NCBI RefSeq assembly: GCF_047495875.1
Contig: NC_092459.1
Span: 15,857,795-15,921,794 of the forward strand
DNA: 64,000 bases
From: Pithys albifrons albifrons
Taxonomy: Eukaryota; Chordata; Aves; Passeriformes; Thamnophilidae
Reading direction: 5' to 3'
Numbering within the stretch: the stretch's first letter is position 1; the number at the start of each line of letters is the position of its first letter. Under the pieces are notes generated by a model. It was not told the DNA's origin. It ran no database searches and saw only the letters and a list, made by a program, of their open reading frames with translations. The translations under genes and the position numbers were made by a program. Shown here one piece after another: positions 46,878 to 59,133 of this stretch.

Positions 46878-48275
46878 TTAAAAAATATGGATAAACTCAG
46901 TATAGGGACCCTTTCAAACTGCAAAAAGAGGAAGGTCATAAGAAAATACAAATGCACACATAAAATGAAATTTTGTTCTTAGAGTGAACAAGAGAGTCAA
47001 AAATGCAAACTTCAAATATCTCCTAGATATTTCACTTAGTATAAACTGTCCCACTATGTTTTAAGAACCTTGTTCTACTTCAGTTACACAAAATCCTTTT
47101 TCATTTTCCAGGATATAAAATACAAAATAGTGTCATAAAGATCTATTGCAGCAGGGTCGTATCACTCAGTCATTAAAACACAGAATATCTGAAGAGTAAA
47201 CTAAGACCATGGTTTTTAGTAAAAATAAGAAACATTGTGAAAAAGATCTACGCAGCTACAGAAGGAATCATTTAAATCACTATAAAATTATTATAATTTG
47301 CTTGTTCTGAATATAGTTAATATTTGATTAGGTAGGTGCTCAAAGTTAATGTCCTTCTTAATTAAATCAGACTCCTCCTTTTCTACCCCAAGAGAAGACA
47401 AAGATTGATCATGGGTTTTTTAAATGCTAATTACTATAAGCAGGGAAAGTCTTAAATCAGAATGTTTTATTCAGTCCGGCTGCTTCATCCATTTAGATCC
47501 TACTCACATTTCCTTGGGAGGCCTATTCTTTTGTATCTGTGAAAATAAGCACAGATGTTGGCTCCACCTTCCTCAAAGCAAGTTTTGCCTAATGACCACT
47601 TTTAATGTATCCCACTTGCACCTGTTCAGTATTTTAAAGCGAAATAAAGCACTTGATTGACTCCAAATATCTTGTCCAGATTTTCTTAACTTAATTATGT
47701 TGCCATAAAAGCCAAGAGACTATTTGAGCACTAGCCACAGTATCAGCTGGAGTAGGGCCAAGTTCATGATTCCTACAAGCATTTTTTTCTTGTTACTGAG
47801 TCTGACTTGGGAGATATTGCAGTCTAATTAGAACATTAGATGGCACTACTACAACGCTGAGGTACAAAGAGAAGCAAAGATTACCATATGCAATTATTTA
47901 TAATGTCCTAAGTATACAAAAATCCTCATATTAAACTGATCATATTGATCTCAATATGACATTTGTGCAGAACTGTTCTCTTTTTTCATAAACAGAATGT
48001 ACTAGCTACCTTATTTAGTACCTCCTCCCGCCACAGAAATCTTCACACTTTTTTGCCTCTATTATACCTCTTTCCTCTTCCATTACAAGTGCCTGAATTG
48101 TAACATAAGTCTTTCACAGAATTGAATAAATCCTACCTTCATGAATTTTCTAGTCAGTCTCCCAAAATTTTCAGCAGTCTGGGAAAAAGAATTTCATTTA
48201 ATTTTCATAAACATGACTAAACTTTTCTGAAATTTATAGATCTATTTCTGGTTTCATAATGCTCAATGTGAATTT
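46602..48275. other. Unique DNA with a compound microsatellite
   Basis: Apart from the microsatellite at 46801-46876 I see nothing specific in this stretch. Confidence 0.5.
46801..46876. repeat. Compound microsatellite (AAAT)n-(CAAT)n
   Basis: About eleven AAAT units switch at 46845 to about eight AATC units with almost no interruption. A single A-to-C change in one unit followed by expansion would explain the two blocks. Confidence 0.97.
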
Positions 48276-48690
48276 CATAGAATCATAGAATGGTTTGGGT
48301 TGTAAAAGATCTTAAATATCATCAAATTCCCCTCCACCCTCATCTTGACCACTGCCAGGTGTGGGACATCCACAGCTTCTCTGGGCAACCTGCTCCAGTG
48401 CTTCACCACTGTCATAGTAAAGGATTTCTTCCTAATATCTAATCTAAACCCATCCTCTTTCACTTTGAAGTCATTCCCCCTGTCCTGTAGCTATGCTCCC
48501 TTGTGAGTAGTCCCTCTCCAACTCTCTTGTAAGCCCTTTAGGTGCTAAAAGATCTCAGAGCCTTCTTTTCTCCAGAATGAACAATTCGTAGGAGAGCTAC
48601 TCCAGTCCTCTGATCATCTTCATGGCCCTCTCAGAACTGACTCCAACAGATCCATATCCTTCTTTTATTGGGGCCCCAGAATTTGCCCTT
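48276..48690 (-). mobile_element. CR1 3' fragment
   Basis: Minus orientation, 3' end at the left with two terminal repeats (TCATAGAATCATAGAATGG). The minus-strand peptide DIRKKSFTMTVVKHWSRLPREA is the end of CR1 ORF2. It extends into the RT C-terminal region to about 48690. Confidence 0.93.
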
Positions 48691-50457
48691 TATCACCTAG
48701 CAATGTATCTTTTCAGGTCATTATCATGGTTTAAATTACACAAACCCGCTATTTCATAGCAAATAAGGCATCATTTTATAATTGATTCCTTTGCTCTAAA
48801 TTAAATGAAATCTTGGTGTTCCACAGTCCTGTCTGAAAATTAGTTCCATATAGGAAGTGATGAGGGGAAAAAATGGCACACAATGAAATGGAAAAAACCA
48901 TAATTTGGTATTTTAAGTATGTGTGCTAGTATCTGACACAACATTTAGGAAATAGAACCAGAAAGCCACTTAGCAGAAAAAAAGTATTAGCATTTTGTTC
49001 CAAAAAATTTTGAAACCAAGGTATCTTTTTATTACCAGGATGTATTTCTTGACTTTTGTTCTCAGTTAGTTTGGAGCAATTTAAAATAGTGAAATGTTAC
49101 AATTTTGACTGTATTGTGCTCCCTACTGGAAGATGCTTTTGTAAATCAGTGGTGAGGTAACAGAATATTTGCTTGACTTCAGATTCGATACATCTAGTTG
49201 GATTGCAGTTGCTTAAAATTTTTTGATACCACTCTCTCTCGATAGCATATCAAATAAAGAAATTATGTCTGTTTTGTGATTTTGTAATTTCAAGCATCTT
49301 CTCCAATCAGAATCCTGTCATGTGAAATTTATACTGTACAGTACTGCATGTATACAGTCTGTGTGTGTGTGTGTGTGTGCGTGTGCGCGCGCGTGCGTGT
49401 GTGCATGTACCTACCAAGGGAAAAAATGTGATAATTAAGAAATAATGCTTAAGAATCCTAACTATTGCATAACTAAAAGCTGTATCTCATGCAAGCAAAC
49501 ATACAAGAAGAATATGAATTCCTTATAGGGAACCTACATTCCAGCATTTCCTGACTTGATGCTTGCTTTGGATTTTTTGGCATTCTCCTTAAAATGACTT
49601 AAAAACTCATTGGTACACAACAGTTTTACACATGTTATCTAGTAGTTCGTAAACCATCACTTATTTGAAATAACTGCTGACATGTCAATACCAAAAATAA
49701 TAGAAAATATGCTGTTCTTTAACTGATAAATAGGTAACTGTGATACAAGGACACTTCTGTAGGCTTCTCTAAATCATCTCACATCTTAAGGCAAGCAAAA
49801 ATGAAATTATTTACATTACAAAATAGTATCATATTGCAAAGGATAAAAGTAAAAAAAAAATTTTTATTGATGCCAAATTTCTGGTAGCCAATGCTGTCAT
49901 TTTTCATTATGAAATATCTAATAATCTATCTAATATTTCTACTGAAATTCTCACATATGAAGAAAGACAGGATGTGTCATGATTTGGTCCTCCTGTGACT
50001 GTACATAATTTAAAATTATGTCTGCTGAAAAACAGTATTGATCCCATTAAACACAGAATAAATGCATTATACTGGCTAAAAAATATTCAAAAGATACAGA
50101 AATTTAAATGTCACTGTGTTTTTATTATCAAGCTGCACCTTAACCAGTCATATGAACATAATGTTCAGTAACACAGTGTGGTGTTTCATATTAGACATTT
50201 CTTTAAATTAGATATGTTGTATCTTCAGTCTTCTGTTAGCTGAGCTGACACTAAATATGATGAATCACTAATGGTACATAAACCCAAGATTATTACACAG
50301 AATTACTGTCCTTTTTTGTGTGTGTCTTCATGGATGGTTGAACTTATATGGACAAAACAGAGACTATTATAAAAAATATCAAGAACTTGAAATCATGATT
50401 TTAGAGTTTTATTTCAAAATTAGTTTTGAGTACAATTCTGTTTATTCAAAACCTTCA
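48691..50457. other. Unique DNA with a long alternating purine-pyrimidine tract
   Basis: No gene or repeat family recognised apart from the tract at 49360-49410. Confidence 0.5.
49360..49410. repeat. (GT)n/(GC)n tract, Z-DNA candidate
   Basis: Fifty-one bases alternate pyrimidine and purine without a break: a (TG)n part, then GCGCGCGCG in the middle, then GTGTGTGCATGTAC. Such tracts with a GC core are the classical substrate for Z-DNA. Confidence 0.9.
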
Positions 50458-51132
50458 TGAACAAGCTGGTCCAGCTTGCATCTCCCACAGGACCACAAAT
50501 CCTACCAGGGAAAAGCCTGCTCCAGCATGGGCTCCTCTCTCCATGGGCCAGGACCCTGCTCCGTCATGAGCCTCCCACAGGGTCACACATCCCTTCTCAC
50601 TTCCACCCACTCCAGTGTGGGCTCCACTATGGGTTGCATATGAATCTCTGCACCCTGATGGTCCTCCATGGGCTGCAGAAGCACAGCTGCTTCACCAGGG
50701 GCTGCACCAGGGGCTGCAGCAGCTCAGCTCCAGTGACAGGAGCGTCTCCTCCGTCTCCTTCTGCACTGATGCTTCACCAGGGGCTGCACCAGGGGCTGCA
50801 GCAGCTCAGCTCCAGTGACAGGAGCATCTCCTCCGTCTCCTTCTGCACTGACATTGGTGTCTACATTGTTGTTCATATGTTCTCAATCTGTTCTTCCCTT
50901 CCTGCAATTTCCAACTGTGCAATAACTTTCATTCTGCTCTTAAATATGTTATCATGGAGGTGCTATTATCATTATTAGTTGGCTTGGCCTTGGGCAGTGG
51001 CAGGAAGCCCATCCTGGAGATGGCTGGCCTTGGCTCGACCAGACAGGGGAGAAGCTTCTGTCAGCTTCTAATAGAAGCCACCCCTGTAGCCCCTCCCCAC
51101 TACCAAAAACCTGGCCACAGAAAACAAATACA
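50458..51132 (-). mobile_element. ERV LTR fragment with internal tandem duplication
   Basis: Recognised as a common avian ERV LTR: repeated TCCAGCNTGGGCTCC-type and GGGCTGCA-type units, CTGACATTGGTGTCTACA, GAAGCCACCCCTGTAGCCCC and CAAAACCTGGCCAC-type text. Read on the minus strand it begins TGTATTTGTTTTCTGTGGCC and has a TATA-like ATATTTAAGAG near 50936-50947, so the LTR faces left. No exact target duplication is visible and the left edge (TGAACAAGCTGG) is approximate. The 173-codon plus-strand frame here (50457-50978) is antisense LTR sequence and not a gene. Confidence 0.72.
50689..50851. repeat. 82-bp tandem duplication inside the LTR
   Basis: Two nearly identical units, 50689-50770 and 50771-50851, starting GCTTCACCAGGGGCTGCACC and ending TTCTGCACTGA. 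The visible internal difference is GCGTCTCC against GCATCTCC (a CpG change), so the duplication is young relative to the LTR. Confidence 0.95.
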
Positions 51133-53427
51133 GTCATATATACAATTTGTTACTAATTAGCATAACTCCATTACTGCAGCTATTCATTATGGATAAGTTT
51201 CATACATTACTCTTTACAGAAACAGTCAGAAATATTCCTTTCCAATTGGATTGAGATCCATTATCAAAGTAGAAACACCAGTTGCTGTGAGTTAGCTAAT
51301 CAGCCTTGACTGACTAGAACAAAAACACAGATATTTAATGGTTAAATAAATAAATAAATTCTTAAAACATAATGGACCGTTCAGTCATCTGGTCTGACTC
51401 TTTTATATAGCACAAGACTATAAGAATTTTATCTAGTAATTCTTGTCTTGAACATAACACTGTTTGTTTGCAAAAGTGTATCTTTCAATAGAATATTCAG
51501 GTTTAGTTTGAATTAAAACTTACCAAAATGTAAATATAAGCTTTTAACTGTGACACCATAATTTCTGATCTCTTTTGCAAATAAGAACACAAAACTTCAT
51601 TTTGTGAAGTTATCAAATGTAAAGTATACACATAATTAAATTATGCAACTATTTTTCACAGATCTTAGAATAAATATTCTGTGACTAAACCAGAAAAGTT
51701 AGATCTGAAAATGGAGAGGATAAGAAAGAAAAAGTTGTTTTACTAAGTCAACACCATCTTCCAGCAGAGTTTTAACCTGAATATAATCTCCACAACTTAT
51801 CTGGTCAGGTGAATGTAAATATAAAGGAGAAAAAGACTGTGATGTCCTAGAAAACATTACTGTCAACTATGTCTGTCTTGTCTCTTAAGAGTTCTTTCCC
51901 ATAAATTCCTGAATTACAAATCCTCATTAGATGTGATTAATCTTATTCACATGAGAAAAGTTACATATGTGCACAAATATTTGTTGGATTAGAGCCATAA
52001 TATGATTCTGATGCTTCTTGGAGCACAAGATCCTTTTAATTTTCTAATTCATTGAATGCACTCCATTTCATTATTAGAAATTTTTGCTCCTGGTTGGTTT
52101 TATGATCTTTTAAAGCATGTTCAGTTTTATTTTGCCCATAATTCAATGAACATGCAAAGTGTTGCCCAGTGATAGTGAAGAAAATAAATTTATGTTGGAA
52201 CTACAGTAATGCTGCTAAAACAGATGCTGCTTAATAAATAAGATCTTCAGTTATAAGGACTGAAAAACTTTTTCCTTGTAAAAATAATAAAGCATCTCTA
52301 GGTGGGGTGGAAGAGTTTAAAAACTAATCTAATACTGATAAGAAAGGGGTGGGTTTTAATCATAAAACTATACAAGTCAGCAGTCCCAGGATGTGCACAT
52401 GAGAAAAGGGTTACATATTAACAGTAAAAACTGAGAGACTGCTTCTGAATCCCAGTGTGCTTTGATGTTGGCTTCATCCCAGACTGTAAAAGGACAAAAT
52501 TGAAAATACACAGCAGCACTCACACACTCTTCCTTACTCTGTGCACTGATTTCCATAGAAACTAAACATTGGAAATAAACCAAACATTGGTAAGAAACCA
52601 TGATGAACCCCAATCTCATATCTGATCTGCAGAACCATGAATCAGTATCCGAGTGAAAATCTGGCATGCTATGAATTCTAGTTGTATTCAAAACCACCTG
52701 CAAATAGAAGAGGTTATTGCTATGGGACAAAACATAAATGATGGAAGTGTGATACAGAAGCAACTATACACTTCCTTATAAACCCATGATAATAAACTGG
52801 GAGTTCTTGTATTGGCTCCTAAAATCAGGAAGGTCAGAAATAAACCTTTTACAAATTACCTATGCTTATTTATATGACTATATTGACTCCTTCACTCATT
52901 TCTATTTTCAGATACTTGTACAGGTCCTTCTTTCACTTTCCTAAGAATGACATATAACTATGAGAAGATAGTTGTGATCAGCTATCGATGTTGATAATTC
53001 ACAACCTTTACAGTGACTCATATCTGATTTATGAATTTCAGCAAAAATACTAAATTTAAGTGCATTTCAAAGCAGCTATGGATTTATTTTCCCCATGGGA
53101 AACTTGAAATGAGCAAGCACAGCTTTTAATGTTTTGAAATAATTAAAGCAGACTGCAGGAAAGGACTATTCACAAGAGTTCACATACAAGAAATATTTCC
53201 TAAGCACAAGCAAGCTTCAGTACTCTAACCTATTAAAACAGAAGAGAATGTTTTTCTTTTTCTATAAAAGAGAAGCTTAATACTAATGCATATGCAGTGG
53301 AAATATTTGACAGGAATCTATTTTTTATGTCAGCAAGCAATCCTAAACTCACATTATGAATTTTTCTTATTATTATTTCCTCATTGGGGAAGATCTCTAG
53401 GCATGGTGCTATAGGAGATAATTATAG
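51133..53427. other. Unique AT-rich DNA, no gene recognised
   Basis: Nothing recognised. A minus-strand frame at 52377-52763 contains a good acceptor-like CTTCTATTTGCAG near 52690, but no matching donor or domain that I trust. Confidence 0.5.
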
Positions 53428-53535
53428 AACAATAGAAGGTTCAGGGTTGGAAGGGACCTTAAGGATCACCTTGATCCAGGCCACCTGCGAAGGGCAGGGA
53501 ACCTTCCACTAGACCAGGTTACTCTGAGCCTCTGA
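53428..53535 (-). mobile_element. Short CR1 3'-end fragment
   Basis: About 108 bp in minus orientation: AGGGTTGGAAGGGACCTTAA, GGATCACCTTGATCCAGGCC, AACCTTCCACTAGACCAGG. This is the CR1 3' UTR, strongly 5'-truncated; its terminal repeats are decayed. Confidence 0.85.
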
Positions 53536-55529
53536 TGGGATGGTGAAAATAGTAAGATGGTTGTTCAGTAGTTTAAATGTCACAAACAGTAGTATCAAAT
53601 GGACTTTTAAAAATTCCATCCACTTTCCTTATTTTCTTCCTTTTAGAGCACTTGCTTTGTTCCTCGATACTGCAATTCTCACAGAAACAACATGCATGGC
53701 TATCCCCATTGTGAGATCTGTTGACTCTGATATTTGCACCATGGATCAAAACTATCCACTTAGTAAATACAACCTTTCAATATCCACTTCTGCCATAATT
53801 TTCTTAAAGAATTCAGTAAAACTCCTTTAACAATTAAAATATCTGTCCCTTCAGGAAAGTCTACAGAAAAACAGTTCTATGTTGATTATTTCCTTGCTAA
53901 TGAATATGGCATTTAAACCACAAAGAGTGAAAACCCAAAACATAGTAACCAAATGCATGTTGATCACAGTATTGAAAATGAGATGTAGATTAGTTGCTCT
54001 ATATCTGCTATGTACATATAGACAATTATACATATGCACATATCTTTCCAATAATGAATATGAAGAAAACCTCTTCATATTCAGGATCAAAAGTGTGCTA
54101 GAAAGACTGCAGAGCCTGGGCTGTAAGAGATTAGGTATATATTTAAAAATACACACACATCATTCCTCATTTTTCTATAAATACAGCCTTCAAGCATTTT
54201 GTAGATTAGAAAATTATTTTCTACATGTTTCTGCATATGAAAAATAGCTCAGGCTTTCTAATCTTGTTAGCATTGTATCATTCCATTTGTTGAAGCTGCA
54301 TTTTAATTGCTAAATTGCTTGTCGCTGGTTACACTAAATACATTCCCAATTCCATTATAACCATGAAAGACTTTCAAAGGTTTTATAAAACTTCCTCTAC
54401 GATAAAGGTATTCACTTTTCAAAGCAAATATTATGTCTGTGTGTTTCACAGGACATACAATGTCATCCAAGAGAAAACCAATTATTATGTATGACATAAT
54501 AAAGTTGATATACAGACAGAGCACTTCAGTCAGCCTGAATTCTGTCTATTGCGTATTTCTAATTCCAGTGGTAACTTTGCAAACACTCCCTGTTTGCCTC
54601 TTTATTTCATTCTCTTGCAAAGGCATCATGAGGGACCAAGTAGAACCAAAATGGGACACCAAATGGGTATTTCTGGTTAGACATATGTCAGTATTACAGC
54701 CTGAAGGATATGGCTAGAGATGCACCGAGAAGATCATGGTCAACACATCCAAGGCACGGTACACCAGCTGCTGAAAATAGGTTTTGTGGCAGTCTAAATT
54801 CTTAGACAGAAGACTTTGCCAGCATGACAGCAGGCCAACACTTTCTTAGTAGATTTTTCCCTTGACTATAAAAATACGTAAAAACTGTATAATATTAAAG
54901 AAAAATATTTGATTCAGTAAGAGTTACAAGGCTTAGATATACAATTTAGATTCAAGTACCCTGATATTTCTCACTATAGTGCTTACTTGTTAGGTACCAG
55001 TGAAGTTCACCTCACCTTGACTATACAGAGAGCTGCCTCAGAAGATAGGAAACTTAATTGTGGGAGCATGTCTTCGCTTTTCCATGTCTCTTCAGATTAA
55101 GTGTTTTATTGAGTCGAATGACAACTTCTTCCTCGGGTCAAGATATTCAGCTGAAATCATAGAAGAGCATATCGTTTCTATCTCAACATAGCCAGAAAAT
55201 AAGCTTGCATTTCTCCTATACAATTGTTCAATACTTTTGGATATGTAGCTCAATTTTCTGGTCACAGTCAAGGACTTACATCTTGAATCACCACTCCTTA
55301 AGAACAGTAATGAGATTATAATATATATTGAAATGCACTTCAACAAGTAAGATACTTCTACTGAAGTAATTTTTTTCCATGGAGAATATAGTGCTCATGG
55401 AACTAATTTCTAAGCTTTTGATTTACCATACTGGGTTGAATAAGAAGATTGACACCCACTTAAGACCCTTTTCACAGTCGAGCTTCTGATGAAATACTTT
55501 ATCTGGTTTAGTCAATTTACTTCAAGAAA
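53536..55529. other. Unique AT-rich DNA, no gene recognised
   Basis: Overlapping open frames on opposite strands around 53850-54250 are AT-rich and motif-free. I see nothing else. Confidence 0.5.
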
Positions 55530-56160
55530 GGTGAGATGTTGGTGAGAATCCAGAAGAGAACAATGGAACAATCAGAACTTTAGAAAATATGGAGAGAGGC
55601 TAAACAAACTGAGGCTATTTGGGGCAGAAAAACAGTAAATTAAAATTGCAACAGTCTACAAATACATGAGAAATATCAGAAATAAAATTTCCTGTGTTTA
55701 CTTTGGATAGAACATATGGTTCTGAAATTTCCAGAAACATAGACTTACATGAGATATGAGGGGATATGAATCAGCTTCAGCTTCACATACTTACATTTCA
55801 GTGAAAATACTGGCATACACAAGTCAGCTAGGTAGCTAGGCTACCATCACATTCAGTGGAACTCAGAAAGCTGCTCATCCTAGCAAAAACTTGATATTTT
55901 CACTTGTTCAGCTGACTGCTCCTGGACTCCACTGACTCTATTGAGTAGATTTTCACTGAGTATAACAGTGGCTCACAAGCAGATGTCTCCTTTGTGTACA
56001 CTTAAATGAATATCTGAAATGAAAGATGAATCCTGGTATAAGAAAAATTCTGCAAGTGAGGATGGCAAAGTTCTGGAATAGATTGCCTCTGCATATTGTC
56101 CCAACCAGTAAGAACAGAGCATGGTTTATACAGAGTTGACCTTTCCTTGGGGCAAAGACA
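55530..56160 (+). mobile_element. Very old CR1-like remnant (tentative)
   Basis: The stretch around 55585-55680 resembles a decayed CR1 ORF2 C-terminus in plus orientation: GGAGAGAGGCTAAACAAACT, GAGGCTATTTGGGGCAG and AAATACATGAGAAATATC align with the usual EERLREL.LFSLEK and NYLK region. The stretch around 56060-56110 (GTTCTGGAATAGATTGCCTC) resembles the HWNRLPREV region. The spacing between them is about right for CR1. Divergence is high and simple coincidence is possible. Confidence 0.4.
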
Positions 56161-58903
56161 AAGCTGTTCTGTAAACAGAATAGCCTAGCTCAATAAAACT
56201 TGAAATTGTAGTTTCTGTACTACTGTAAAACACTGCCTACAGCAAGCTCTGCTCACTGCTTCTTCTCTAGGGAGCCACACAGCATGTGGCAGGAATCAGA
56301 ATTTTCTCCCTAAGCATGTCCAAGCAGGAATAAACATAGATGACACTACATCTCCCATTCCTGGGACTGATTGTGTTAACTAGGCAGCAACTCTGTGGGT
56401 AAAGGAAACAATTATATGAGATTCCTTCCTACACTTGTCTCTGAAGGATAACAACAGCTTTATGTGCAATTTTGTTTGAGTAAAGTCCAGATCCCAGTGC
56501 AGGAAAGTCTTAAATTAATCTCTGGTAGATATGACTAGTAGAAAGACAAGACTGTGGGTCTTGGTAGGGTTTAGGCATATACTTATTAAAAAACCACTCA
56601 ATACTGTTGGGTTTATTCTTTAATTAATTCATTCACTCTAGTTATGTATGTTTTTCAATTTCACACATCTTCATATTACTAACTTTAAAATTGCCTTATG
56701 TAATCTGATGTCTATACTGTGTTAAACATCAACTTCCATGTTCAAATACAAACTATATGAATATCATTTTCATTTTAAGCCTAATATAATTTCCATCACC
56801 TTGGGGGTCCACAGTTGGGAGTTAATTTTTCATTGAGACTGTTGAAGTGCATGCATAAAATGCACAATCACAAATTAAAAAATTGTCAATGGGTTTGGTG
56901 AAAATATCTTCTTTGATACACTATTGACTGCTAAACAGATTTCAGATATTTTTCCTTTGATAGTAAATGCCATCCTGTGTCTTGTCTTGTTCATATAATT
57001 ATCATGTTACAAACAGCAATCCAAATGCAGGAATGGACCCTCCTAGTATGAATAGGTGTTGAGTCAGAAAAGTACAGTGTACAAACAAATGTCAATAGTG
57101 TCTTCTGTTCTGTGGTGTCATGTAGTACCATATGATGTAGAACGAAAGGCAAGATCAGAAAAAGTTATTTTTCTGTGCTAAATTCCTTTTCAACTGAGTG
57201 AATGGATTTTATTTAATCTTTCAAAAAATAATGGGCTAAAGAAAAGTCTTTTCTTTGGTTAACTTTCAAAATATACATACAGAAACACAAACTAAATCCT
57301 AGGGATTTAATTGATTCTGTGCAGAATATCTGCAGTTCAGCGAAGTATATCCTGTTGCTTTTACTTCTAGGCTGTTTGGGGTTTTTTAACAACTGTATAT
57401 CAAAGTGCTAAAATAACATGTTAATTAGTGTTGTAAAGTTTCATAAATAGTAATATGAAGAGCCATCAAAGCACATTCTTGAAAAAATCTTAAGTTTAAA
57501 ACATTAAGATCTATTTTGCTTATATTTCTTAATTTGAACAGTTAGAATATGACAATCAACATTTTCCTTTTTGTTTTTTTTCCTTTTTTATACTGCAGTT
57601 AAATACAATGAACAAAGAAACAAAACATACAAAACCAGCTGAATTTTCACAGTAGTACATTCTGTTCATAAATTCATTTTTGTTGCATGAAATATTTTGA
57701 TAGTTAGAGAAAATTTGGGCTAAATTGCCTTTGGGGGAAAAAAAAGGAAAAAAGCTTTAACATGTAGGATATAATTGCTGGTACAATGGGTTCTAAGTCA
57801 CCAATTAGTACTGCGCCTTTCTTTTTTATAAATTATCATAGGCTTAGTCTATCAGCTGGACAGTAAACAAGACTGCCATCTCTGTCTGGTGTCCAACCTA
57901 GTTAAATCATTTTCTAGAAACAACCTGGCCTGAAGGTCAGGAAGGACACTCATTCCAAGATTCTAAGTGGGCTAATTGAACCTAACTACTAAAAAGAAAG
58001 ATCCTCTGTTAATTTGCTATGTATGGGTGAGTGCACATCAATACCACAAAGGGCTCCATTATTGCTGTATCAAAGTAAATAGCTGAAAAAAAGTGAGTCA
58101 GGGAGATGAATGATGAGTTAAGTGTTAAGTAGACACTGAATGCAAACAGTAAGTAGTACACAGTTGCTCTCAGAAGGAATGTGGCATCTGTTAACTCTTT
58201 AATTTCCTGGTTCTCTGATAGATCTGGTTCTCTGGAGTATTCTTTTGATCCTGTAGTTCTTTTATTACTCATTTCAAGGAGAATTTCCAAAATCCTTTAA
58301 TAGATTAATTCAGCTTGTGAGGCTTGGAAAAGGCTTTCCCCCATTAAAACCATCTTAAACAGTGAGTATTTTTGCATTTGAGAAATTACATTCATTACCA
58401 GAAGAAAATGTTGCTTTGATCAAAATCAGTCTAGGCTCTGAATCCTATTTACAGGCCAGCATGGGGCTGACAAGATTTGGGCCTCCAGGAGTACTTGCAA
58501 AAATTCCACATCCTAGCAAAAAGGAATACCGCCAAATTTTCACTTGCAACACCTTCACGACTAGGTGAAATACAGAAAAGAACATTCTTGTCCAACATGT
58601 ACAGGTACTACAATTGTTCCTGAAATTGCACTGGTTTTTTCACTGTATTTCAACATGCTCAGCAATGAAAGGCCAATAGCAATCGAGCCCTTATGACTTT
58701 TCCAGATCAGAAAATTAAGCCAATAAAAACTGGATCTAGTACCCGCTAACTCACATTTTCAAAGAGTCTAAACCAGACAAGTTAAAACAGATGTTAACTT
58801 GGTCAAAAGTTTATAAATTCCTCTGAAAATTTTTATCTAATGGTTGTCCAGTGTTATTGCATGTGCCCTTGTACATTTATACACTGTCTATTTCAGTTAC
58901 TAC
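56161..58903. other. Unique AT-rich DNA, no gene recognised
   Basis: No feature recognised. The minus-strand frame at 58009-58290 and the plus-strand frame at 58362-58568 have no identifiable motif. Confidence 0.5.
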
Positions 58904-59133
58904 AACTATGGCCATGCCACCCTGATGCCTGATCTTGTCTGATCTCGGAAGTCAAGTAGGGTCAGCCCTGGTTAGTACTTCGATGGGGAGACCTCCTGGG
59001 AACACTGGGGGCTGTACATTCTAGTCCTGAGGACTTCACTGTCTCCGTCCAAGCTCACTCGGCCATGGCAGATGAACATTAGGAGCAAAAGATGGGGACA
59101 CACACTGCACCTCACCTGAAAAAAAGAAAAATC
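58904..59133 (+). mobile_element. 5S rRNA-headed SINE, 3'-shortened copy
   Basis: The head (about 58904-59020) matches 5S rRNA nearly end to end: ACTATGGCCATGCCACCCTG, TTGTCTGATCTCGGAAG, the A box TCAAGTAGGGTCAGCC, and the C box CGATGGGGAGACCTCCTGGG followed by AACACTGGGGGCTGTA. The RTE 5' UTR-like middle follows (TAGTCCTGAGGACTTCACTG, CCGTCCAAGCTCACTCGG, CCATGGCAGATGAAC) and stops at CACCTGAAAAAAAGAAAAATC. The RTE 3' end that should come next is absent. It is not a functional 5S gene: it carries substitutions in the box regions, has no T-run terminator at the 5S end and is fused to SINE sequence. No clear target duplication is visible. Confidence 0.88.

Noticed and set aside
50457..50978. 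173-codon open frame (plus)
   Set aside because: It is the antisense of an ERV LTR and its length comes from an 82-bp tandem duplication (not a multiple of three).
52377..52763. 128-codon open frame (minus) with an acceptor-like site near 52690
   Set aside because: The acceptor is good (CTATTTGCAG), but I see no donor fitting an open exon and the peptide looks random, with a repeated CCAATGTTT motif in the middle.
58904..59020. 5S rRNA gene
   Set aside because: It carries many substitutions, lacks a T-run terminator at the 5S end and is fused to the SINE body; a second, more diverged copy at 33886-34192 has the same fusion.
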